Assembly (NCBI GenBank): GCA_964019135.1
Contig: OZ025252.1
Location: 47,032,959-47,096,958 of the forward strand
Direction: 5' to 3'
Length of the DNA: 64,000 nt
Source: Arenicola marina
Lineage: Eukaryota > Annelida > Polychaeta > Arenicolidae
Part shown: piece after piece, positions 35,601 through 38,863 of the stretch
Numbering within the stretch: position 1 is the stretch's first letter
How the letters are laid out: each line of letters begins with the position of its first letter
Translations under genes and position numbers: made by a program
Notes under the pieces: generated by a model
The model's input: the letters and a program-made list of their open reading frames with translations, nothing else
Told to the model about the DNA's origin: nothing
The model's database searches: none

Positions 35601-37519
35601 AACACTATCTGAGGCGTGGACGCCCGCGGTCGCAATTTCTGGTGGACCCTCGTTCGCAATTTTGTTCAGAGACCCAGCCCGCCCCCCTCATGTCGCAAGT
35701 TTCAATGCATAATAACGTAACAACATTTACTTTGTGCAAGCGTACCATTCGCAAAACCTCCTCGTAATTCATTCGTAACGTAACACGGAAAGAAAAACTG
35801 AGCGAACATTACGGGAATGTGGGTCCGTAATATTCTGCGAATACTACGGGAATGTTCGCCCGTAATATTCTGCGAATATTACGGGCATGTTCGTCCGTAG
35901 CATAACACAGAAAGAACATTCTGCTAATATTACGGGAATGTTCGTCCGTAACATAACATGGAAATAACATTGAGCGAATAATACGCGAATGTTCCGTGTT
36001 TGCTGGGATATTTGCTCATTATTGATAAAATCTTCATGTACTTATGTAGTCTGCAAATATGTATGATAAATTAAAAATATATGCGTCTTAATAAGTTATC
36101 TCTAAGATGTACTAATGGTGTATGGGGATGTCACGTCATATAGATCAGTGCGTCACAGTTCCATGCGGCCGGGATTGCCATGCATATACCCAGCTTGCTA
36201 TATCTCATATCTCAAATGTCTCCGCGTACATACCATGCAGGGTGCTCGCATCGACCCGGACGCGGAATATTCAGTGCTGATTGGCCAAGGCGACTGTTTA
36301 ATCACAGAGAAGACTTCTACGTCAATCCACTGTGATGTGCCGCAGGAGGCACCCCAAAGACTCCCTTTCAGCATGAGCAAGCACCACACGATAACGGTAA
36401 GAGAATCAGAGTTATTAATGTTATCAGAGTTATTACGTGTTCCGGATCAGAAATAAGAGACACGTTTGTGTATACATACCAATGTAGAAACTATTGGATT
36501 TAACAGGCGGAGAAGATATCTGTTCACATAAATATAGACAAATAACCCTTTCTGTACGTGTTATGTCATAATGCCTCATGCTGAATTTCATAGTGTCAAT
36601 GTACGTGTTATTAATTTAATGGCCGGCCTAGCCGTCTAGTTGCCTAGCTGATTGATATATACTTATATGGTGTAAAGAAGGCGAGTGGATCACAAAGTGC
36701 GGGACGGCTTCTAAGCGCTAAACATTTTACTACTAACGTTTTTGCGAATTAAACCAAAGCAGCAAGGAGATGTTAACGCTCAGCACATATGTGAGGTAAA
36801 CTGGAACATAAATTTATCTCGTAATAATAGTAATAGCGCCAGTTTTGCAAGGCGTTAGACAGTTAATTGGCCCTTCGTCAAGCTGAAGCAGCCCTTCGTT
36901 TTCATTAATGAAAATTGACGGACTGCTACAGCTTGAATTCGGGCCAGTGAAGTTGCCTAACGCCCGGCTAACTCGCGTTATTGCTATATTATGCGATTTT
37001 TGTGATATTGCCGCGACATAATATTTTGCATTTTCCTCCTCGATATTGTCATTATATAATAATGTTATGATTGTTATTACGCATTGTCATATATGCATTT
37101 TTTTGACATGAATATTATGTCTGCAATATCACTAAGCAATGATTAATTAATTGCAGCTAAACATTTTACGGAGTGTCAACTACACGATGGGAGAGGTGCA
37201 GTACCCCCCTGAGGAAGGCCTACTGATCGGTCTCCTTGTGGCGGCGGCCGTCATCGTGACCCTCGCTATAGTTGTCACGGTGGTCATAGTCGCCACTAGG
37301 AAGAAAAAGGTAGCGCAGAGGAAAACCGCGAAACCTATGGAAGAATGGATCGTGTTGCCAGCGCTACCCTCAGGCATCGCAGACAGCGCCAGCAGAGATG
37401 ACCCTGTCCCGATGCAGATTGACTACATTAGCTTGCAGCGGGAACGTGCTGGAGGCTTACGGCTGCAGCGGCATCTCCAGGCAATGCAGCAGGACTGGTC
37501 GTGGAAAGCCACCTCGTGA
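8579..37519 (+). CDS. Multi-domain SRCR-mucin-EGF-IPT type I transmembrane receptor (25 coding exons)
   Basis: I assembled this gene from splice sites and reading frame. The 25 exons total 5877 nt, all junction phases agree, and the product is 1958 residues. Approximate layout: signal peptide 1-22; SRCR domains 1-7 at 26-133, 134-241, 242-349, 350-453, 454-561, 562-667 and 668-770; Thr-rich stalk 771-1370; EGF 1371-1409; GCC2/GCC3-like module 1410-1461; EGF 1462-1500; calcium-binding-type EGF 1501-1542; IPT/TIG region 1543-1838; transmembrane helix 1860-1884; basic stop-transfer; tail to 1958. SRCR, EGF and IPT are established extracellular interaction modules; IPT repeats next to the membrane are typical of plexins and MET, but no Sema, PSI, kinase or GAP domain is present. 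The likely role is a cell-surface recognition or adhesion receptor, and the tail motif I-x-Y-x-x-L suggests inhibitory-type signalling or endocytic sorting (inference). A database might label it DMBT1-like, but no CUB or ZP domain is present. Untranslated exons are unknown. Confidence 0.85.
8866..8977 (+). CDS. Receptor exon 2: SRCR1, first half
   Basis: 112 nt, phase 1 to phase 2. Encodes the SRCR start IRLVDG...GRLEI, then WGTVCDDGF with the first conserved Cys and the Asp pair that binds divalent metal in other SRCR domains. Acceptor ag at 8864-8865, donor gtaagc. Confidence 0.88.
9914..10114 (+). pseudogene. THAP zinc-finger domain, frameshifted
   Basis: ATG at 9914 opens [11 protein letters not shown] (THAP C-x4-C start). 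After a run of seven A the matching sequence continues one frame over: [17 protein letters not shown], then [20 protein letters not shown], giving the conserved Trp and the C-x2-H pair of THAP. One frameshift is needed, so as it stands the domain is broken. No transposase catalytic part follows. Confidence 0.65.
10345..11537 (-). mobile_element. CR1-like (Jockey superfamily) LINE fragment, RT C-terminus
   Basis: A minus-strand frame of 242 codons (10735-11463) encodes the thumb and C-terminal part of a LINE reverse transcriptase, with [14 protein letters not shown] and [13 protein letters not shown] landmarks. The 3' end, towards 10345, finishes in copies of an AATCTTG-type microsatellite. 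It is 5'-truncated inside RT. It differs clearly from the two CR1 copies further right, so it is a separate subfamily. It interrupts the P-like element. Confidence 0.8.
12042..12149 (+). CDS. Short ORF in the P-like element, YQFEP motif
   Basis: 36 codons beginning [20 protein letters not shown] and ending in TGA. The 'Y-x-F-E-P' start resembles small invertebrate proteins annotated as P2X7-tail-like, which are often multicopy; that link is from memory and weak. It may be the first exon of an element-borne or captured gene. Confidence 0.3.
   Translation: MAEQEQIFPTDDVTGYQFEPVRDEDGGLDIVYTGR
12745..12956 (+). CDS. Receptor exon 3: SRCR1, second half
   Basis: 212 nt, phase 2 to 1. Contains [12 protein letters not shown], the vicinal pair YCCATFG, a DC/EC/NC cysteine series and DVGVSC. 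The usual GWG turn before the NC cysteine is replaced by an Asn/Glu-rich stretch, so this repeat is diverged. It is separated from exon 2 by 3.8 kb of intron holding a transposon. Confidence 0.88.
12957..13420. other. Receptor intron, no further feature
   Basis: Intron sequence after SRCR1. No domain-bearing frame seen. Confidence 0.5.
13424..13806. mobile_element. MITE-like element with CAGGGGCGG termini
   Basis: Begins CAGGGGCGGAACTAG and ends with the inverse of CAGGGGCGGGTCTAG. The interior is rich in G and C runs with no coding frame. Terminal inverted repeats plus small size suggest a non-autonomous DNA element; a target duplication is not clear. Confidence 0.5.
13893..14140. repeat. 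Second GGATCC-bounded MITE-like repeat
   Basis: Starts near 'gacggatccag' and ends near 'cctggatcc', with C-rich interior tracts, similar in style to the element at 13424-13806 and to the sequence at about 35510-35700. Boundaries are approximate. Confidence 0.35.
14141..15330. other. Receptor intron, no further feature
   Basis: No supported exon or RNA. Short open frames near 14915-15166 have no recognisable domain. Confidence 0.45.
15342..15453 (+). CDS. Receptor exon 4: SRCR2, first half
   Basis: 112 nt, phase 1 to 2. Encodes [17 protein letters not shown] and [14 protein letters not shown]. Acceptor ttttcag, donor gtaatc. Confidence 0.9.
15980..16191 (+). CDS. Receptor exon 5: SRCR2, second half
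   Basis: 212 nt, phase 2 to 1. Encodes [12 protein letters not shown], a vicinal Cys pair in [25 protein letters not shown] and EDVGVSC. This is the most canonical of the seven copies. Confidence 0.92.
16503..16614 (+). CDS. Receptor exon 6: SRCR3, first half
   Basis: 112 nt, phase 1 to 2. Encodes [17 protein letters not shown] and [14 protein letters not shown]. Acceptor gatacag, donor gtaatt. Confidence 0.9.
16927..17138 (+). CDS. Receptor exon 7: SRCR3, second half
   Basis: 212 nt, phase 2 to 1. Encodes [10 protein letters not shown], the pair [24 protein letters not shown] and NDVGVTC. Acceptor follows a long T tract; donor gtaggc. Confidence 0.9.
17361..17472 (+). CDS. Receptor exon 8: SRCR4, first half
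   Basis: 112 nt, phase 1 to 2. Encodes [19 protein letters not shown] and [14 protein letters not shown]. The second acidic residue after the first Cys is replaced by Phe, so metal binding at this copy is doubtful. Donor gtatgt. Confidence 0.88.
17740..17939 (+). CDS. Receptor exon 9: SRCR4, second half (shortened)
   Basis: 200 nt instead of 212, phase 2 to 1. Encodes [12 protein letters not shown], then [12 protein letters not shown] where other copies have CCATFG, so the vicinal Cys pair is missing. The H-x-EDVGV segment is reduced to GDNVLGVLC. It keeps the six-cysteine group A pattern. Confidence 0.88.
18148..18259 (+). CDS. Receptor exon 10: SRCR5, first half
   Basis: 112 nt, phase 1 to 2. 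Encodes [19 protein letters not shown] and [14 protein letters not shown]. Acceptor gtgttag, donor gtaagt. The next intron is 5.9 kb and carries the nested foldback structure. Confidence 0.9.
18505..18710. mobile_element. Hairpin MITE in receptor intron
   Basis: Begins CTTGCACATgaagctccattg and ends with its inverse (caatggaggttcattATGTGCAAG). The arms also share 'ctaaaagaag' near the middle. The 206-bp near-palindrome could fold end to end. No coding capacity. Confidence 0.65.
19131..19405. repeat. Left-arm tandem repeat of the foldback
   Basis: About four diverged units, each with a phrase close to aaataggtaacactcgcgcg and then ataccgttttacc. It lies between the outer inverted repeat and the TACCATGGTA block. 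Confidence 0.55.
19415..20150. repeat. TACCATGGTA palindromic satellite, first array
   Basis: Long run of variants of the 10-bp palindrome TACCATGGTA with spacers such as aatcatgata and cagcatgataaa. Each unit is self-complementary. The array starts at an edge gcccttatgaaaatataccatgg that reappears inverted at about 22487-22510. Confidence 0.9.
20151..20880. other. Non-repetitive sequence inside the palindromic block
   Basis: No gene. Contains a small hairpin around 20582-20612 (ccaccacaccacatgaagat, then ggtgtgg). Confidence 0.45.
20885..21080. repeat. TACCATGGTA satellite, degenerate second patch
   Basis: Diverged units such as ataccatggtaatatcatga and ccatggtatatc, apparently an older or decayed piece of the same array. 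Confidence 0.65.
21260..21576. mobile_element. MITE-like inverted-repeat element
   Basis: The left end has gggttttggggg and CCGCCAAAAT; the right end has ATTTTGGCGG and finally cgcaaaccc in inverse order. 'ccgctcgg' also recurs inverted. About 317 bp, no coding frame. Confidence 0.5.
21931..22095. repeat. 90-bp tandem duplication with C runs
   Basis: Two near-identical copies beginning 'atctgttgatctgctgggtg', starting at about 21932 and 22022, each followed by a run of C. A simple tandem duplication. Confidence 0.85.
22190..22510. repeat. TACCATGGTA satellite, third array
   Basis: Palindromic units alternate with 'ccatcgccaaaacacc' or its inverse. The array ends with atattttcataagggc, the inverse of the left boundary of the first array. 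Confidence 0.88.
22505..23560. repeat. GGCTATGGCTC minisatellite in inverted halves
   Basis: The forward half (22505-22760) has units gggctatggctctcggtgcc. The inverted half (22990-23560) has gccatagcccggcaccgaga-type units. Between them the 22780-22985 spacer is itself roughly palindromic (gatcgcgagggtgaaa against accctcgcgatctc-like phrases). The frames that run through are repeat artefacts. Confidence 0.85.
23729..24166. other. Receptor intron, no further feature
   Basis: Nothing recognisable between the foldback end and exon 11. Confidence 0.5.
24167..24378 (+). CDS. Receptor exon 11: SRCR5, second half
   Basis: 212 nt, phase 2 to 1. Encodes [12 protein letters not shown], the pair [25 protein letters not shown] and EDVGLVC. 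Acceptor cggcag, donor gtaagc. Confidence 0.9.
24712..24823 (+). CDS. Receptor exon 12: SRCR6, first half
   Basis: 112 nt, phase 1 to 2. Encodes [17 protein letters not shown] and [14 protein letters not shown]. The Asp pair after the Cys is Gly-Asn here, an apparent loss of the metal site. Confidence 0.88.
25277..25482 (+). CDS. Receptor exon 13: SRCR6, second half
   Basis: 206 nt, phase 2 to 1. Encodes [21 protein letters not shown] (no vicinal Cys pair), [17 protein letters not shown] and DDVGVTC. Acceptor ttgcag, donor gtaaat. Confidence 0.9.
25667..25778 (+). CDS. Receptor exon 14: SRCR7, first half
   Basis: 112 nt, phase 1 to 2. Encodes [19 protein letters not shown] and [14 protein letters not shown]. 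Acceptor gccaag, donor gtgagc. Confidence 0.9.
26394..28390 (+). CDS. Receptor exon 15: SRCR7 second half plus Thr-rich mucin-like stalk
   Basis: 1997 nt, phase 2 to 1. About the first 200 nt encode [21 protein letters not shown] (no vicinal Cys pair), [17 protein letters not shown] and EDVGVSC. The remaining approximately 1.8 kb is a coding minisatellite of 15 bp (Thr-Thr-Thr-Met-Asp and variants such as TAMD, ITPMV, DPPTMV). It gives roughly 600 residues dominated by Thr, without Cys: a likely O-glycosylated, extended stalk. The frame stays open across the array and the splice phase fits the next exon, which argues for real coding sequence. Unit number is likely variable between alleles. 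Confidence 0.88.
26630..28385 (+). repeat. 15-bp in-frame minisatellite with higher-order duplications
   Basis: The unit is close to accacaacgatggac. A marker variant encoding V/M-D-P-P-T-M-V recurs at 27181, 27436 and 27871; the spacings are 255 and 435 bp, that is 17 and 29 units, which shows segmental duplication inside the array in multiples of the unit. The opposite strand is also open as a Val/Ile/Ser-rich frame simply because the period is a multiple of three. Confidence 0.9.
28391..29197. other. Receptor intron, no supported exon
   Basis: A short candidate at 28900-28934 (after gcag, encoding [10 protein letters not shown]) would break the reading phase and was not included. Confidence 0.5.
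29198..29314 (+). CDS. Receptor exon 16: EGF-like domain 1
   Basis: 117 nt, phase 1 to 1. Six cysteines in EGF order: [11 protein letters not shown], then YTCSCYHGY and ATC. Acceptor attgcag, donor gtaact. It joins the stalk exon directly in frame. Confidence 0.85.
29689..29844 (+). CDS. Receptor exon 17: GCC2/GCC3 (ephrin-receptor-like) Cys-rich module
   Basis: 156 nt, phase 1 to 1. [20 protein letters not shown] followed by [17 protein letters not shown] and a final SQC match the GCC2/GCC3 pattern, which is often found beside EGF domains, for example in SCUBE proteins. The exact donor (gtgaga) was chosen to keep phase 1. Confidence 0.82.
30240..30356 (+). CDS. Receptor exon 18: EGF-like domain 2
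   Basis: 117 nt, phase 1 to 1. [14 protein letters not shown], then [15 protein letters not shown]: six cysteines with the G-F/Y-x-G-x-x-C ending of classic EGF domains. Acceptor ttggcag, donor gtaggc. Confidence 0.9.
30464..30760 (+). repeat. Dispersed repeat, copy 1
   Basis: Shares a long colinear match with 31355-31680: tcaagtcattcYtacaat, tggcatatccagg, then 'ctatgccggatttgacaacg' and 'ctgtaatgcgcatgc'. The copies occupy neighbouring introns either side of exon 19. No coding frame. Confidence 0.75.
31065..31190 (+). CDS. Receptor exon 19: calcium-binding-type EGF domain
   Basis: 126 nt, phase 1 to 1. Starts [16 protein letters not shown], the D-x-D/N-E-C calcium-binding start, followed by YECQC and ATC. 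Acceptor cttcag, donor gtaaga. Confidence 0.9.
31355..31680 (+). repeat. Dispersed repeat, copy 2
   Basis: Second copy of the repeat at 30464-30760, in the following intron and the same orientation, with moderate divergence and an insertion near the middle. Confidence 0.75.
31681..32385. other. Receptor intron, no further feature
   Basis: No exon or RNA recognised. Confidence 0.45.
32391..33087 (+). mobile_element. Non-autonomous pogo/Tigger-type (Tc1/mariner superfamily) element
   Basis: Flanked by TA on both sides. The left end CAGTCAGACCCCGTTTATCC and the right end, inverted, CAGTCAGACCCCGTTAATCC are near-perfect terminal inverted repeats that continue into CGACAC. At about 32700-32790 one frame keeps a CENP-B-type helix-turn-helix piece ([20 protein letters not shown]). 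The DDE catalytic part is missing, so this is an internally deleted copy about 700 bp long. Confidence 0.82.
33112..33271 (+). CDS. Receptor exon 20: IPT/TIG fold 1, first part
   Basis: 160 nt, phase 1 to 2. [20 protein letters not shown] is the IPT/TIG signature (P-x-x-G-P-x-x-G-G-T). The acceptor lies about 25 bp past the right end of a pogo/Tigger-type element, so that insertion just missed the splice site. Confidence 0.85.
33625..33798 (+). CDS. Receptor exon 21: IPT fold 1 end and IPT fold 2 start
   Basis: 174 nt, phase 2 to 2. [14 protein letters not shown] closes the first IPT fold (strand ending in T-P-x-G), followed by [20 protein letters not shown], which opens the next fold (Y-x-x-P-x-I). 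Acceptor cacgaag, donor gtgagt. Confidence 0.82.
33799..34176. other. Receptor intron, no further feature
   Basis: AT-rich intron without recognisable elements. Confidence 0.5.
34177..34318 (+). CDS. Receptor exon 22: IPT fold 2, middle
   Basis: 142 nt, phase 2 to 0. [20 protein letters not shown] matches the plexin/MET second IPT (G-G-x-x-L-T-V-x-G-x-x-L). The rest ([19 protein letters not shown]) is less typical. Donor gtgaga. Confidence 0.78.
34599..34853 (+). CDS. Receptor exon 23: IPT fold 2 end and linker
   Basis: 255 nt, phase 0 to 0. Two Cys in [18 protein letters not shown] resemble the plexin IPT core, followed by a 60-residue segment ending [13 protein letters not shown], which resembles the start of the last plexin-type IPT. 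Acceptor ctccacag, donor gtaagt. Confidence 0.8.
35180..36005. repeat. Repeats with AACATTCC / GGAATGTT palindromic core
   Basis: Two patches (35200-35350 and 35785-36005) contain repeated phrases such as tacgggaatgttcgtccgta and gtaatattctgcgaatatta, spaced roughly every 40-55 bp and self-complementary. The right end gttccgtgtttgctggga resembles 2800-2820. Between them, 35510-35700 is a C-run-rich MITE-like stretch beginning gtggatccaagaggggcag. Confidence 0.6.
36241..36396 (+). CDS. Receptor exon 24: plexin-type IPT fold 3
   Basis: 156 nt, phase 0 to 0. [20 protein letters not shown], then IHCDVP, matches the membrane-proximal plexin pattern Y-x-V-x-I-G-x-x-x-C-x-I ... C-x-x-P. Acceptor catgcag, donor gtaaga. 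Confidence 0.8.
36831..36982. mobile_element. Near-perfect hairpin (about 150 bp)
   Basis: Arms: 'aaggcgttagacagttaatt' on the left against the inverse 'cagtgaagttgcctaacgcc' on the right, with agctgaagcag/ctgctacagct closer in and a centre ttttcattaatgaaaa. Probably a foldback MITE. Confidence 0.7.
37157..37519 (+). CDS. Receptor exon 25: transmembrane helix, cytoplasmic tail, stop
   Basis: 363 nt including TGA, phase 0. [13 protein letters not shown] leads into a 25-residue hydrophobic helix ([19 protein letters not shown] and on), then [10 protein letters not shown] as stop-transfer. The tail has WIVLPA and IDYISLQRE. The motif I-D-Y-I-S-L (37418-37435, Tyr 1928) fits both the ITIM consensus and a Y-x-x-hydrophobic sorting signal. 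The same landmarks recur in the paralogous exon at 50.2-50.6 kb, which supports this as the real terminal exon. Confidence 0.9.
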   Translation, partial: LNILRSVNYTMGEVQYPPEEGLLIGLLVAAAVIVTLAIVVTVVIVATRKKKVAQRKTAKPMEEWIVLPALPSGIADSASRDDPVPMQIDYISLQRERAGGLRLQRHLQAMQQDWSWKATS

Positions 37520-37833
37520 CATGTGAGCGAAACAATCTGATATTTGCTGCATTGAAGCGTCAATCATCCAGGGATCTGCATCATTCATGCCGCAATCGTT
37601 TAGAGACATGCGCAACTGATTCAAGATTCGTTTATTTGACCAATTATGACGTAAATACAAACGAGAAGTGAAACAAATAGTGTCGACTTGGCCGGGAGAC
37701 TCCAACTAAGACGTTAAAGGTCGCTGGCGCTAGAGCCACGCAACATTGTGATTTTTAAAGTTATACAGTTACACATAAACAACCAAAAGATAACAGTAAT
37801 ATATATACACTAATATTTTAGGTATTCAATTCA

Positions 37834-37839
37834 AATAAA
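37834..37839 (+). terminator. Possible polyadenylation signal for the receptor gene
   Basis: AATAAA about 315 nt after the stop codon. It lies inside the 3' part of an inserted CR1-like LINE, so if used it would be element-derived. No closer AATAAA follows the stop. Confidence 0.25.
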
Positions 37840-38540
37840 AACACACCTCATATGAACAGCTTCAATATATGTACTTAAGTTATTCAGACAATTAATTGAC
37901 GGCAAATATAACAATGTTCGATGTGACACTCGAAATCATTGTTAATTATTAAATTATCCTTAACATATCTTGCAAATGCAGGTAAACTATGCGTATATAT
38001 TTTGTTAAGAATAAGTGTTGAAGTTTCATTTACAACTTTAACGAGGCTATGTCGAATACAGTTAGTTGCAAAGTCGTGGAATACCATAGTGGTAGACAAT
38101 CGGGAATTGAATCTCGTCTTGTGGTGATGAATTTGATGGCTACGAACAGCCGGTAACTGTGAGAAATAAAATGATAATGTATCATGCTTGAGCATGTAAT
38201 AAAACTTTAGGGTTTGCAATATGCGCATATCATCCAATTTTAACAATTTCAGTTCTTTAAATATCGGTTCTGTGTGGGCGTTAAATCGACTTAATATTTA
38301 ATATTAATTAATAAATATTAATACTAATAATATTAATTAATATTTCTGACAGCCCTTTTTTGCAGTCTGGAGATACGTTCAGCCTCATACCCCAATATAA
38401 GGATGCCATAATTTAGATGGGGTGATATCAGGGTGTTATAAATTGTGCGTAAAATATGCCGAGGAGGGGTCCATTTCAATTTATTTAGAATCCCAGCAAC
38501 TTTAGAGATTTTATTCGCGATCTTATCAACATGTTTATTC

Positions 38541-38863
38541 CATGTTTGCCAAGGACGATACCACACATGTCAAAACTGTCAACGCACTCTATTTGCGTAT
38601 TGTTTATAAACAAAGATGGAACATTAACAGATTTCTGTTGTGTATGAAAGATCATGAAATTGGATTTTGCCGCGTTCAGGGCAAGTTTGTTTGCATAAAG
38701 CCACTCACTAATTTTAACCAGTTCGCAATTAATTACAAGGCTGGACTCATTAGGGACAGGAGTCATAGTACTTAACAGCGTGGTATCATCTGCATATATA
38801 ATAAATTTGAAAATATCGCTAGCTGAGGATATATCATTTATATAGATAATAAAAAGTATCCAG
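38541..38863. repeat. Approximately 317-bp direct duplication, left copy
   Basis: This stretch of CR1 copy B recurs almost base for base at 42209-42525. The copies meet the L1/Tx1-like insertion exactly at its two ends. I noticed one mismatch (ccaagg against tcaagg near the start). Confidence 0.9.

Larger units (their letters stand above)
37617..38863 (-). mobile_element. CR1-like LINE copy B, 3' half
   Basis: Minus-strand RT C-terminal segments at 37884-38246 and 38333-38766 in separate frames, with an AT-rich insertion (38290-38340) not present in copy C. The 3' end starts at 'gattcaagattcg' 100 bp after the receptor stop codon. The other half lies at 42209-44645, beyond an inserted L1/Tx1-like element. 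Confidence 0.85.
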
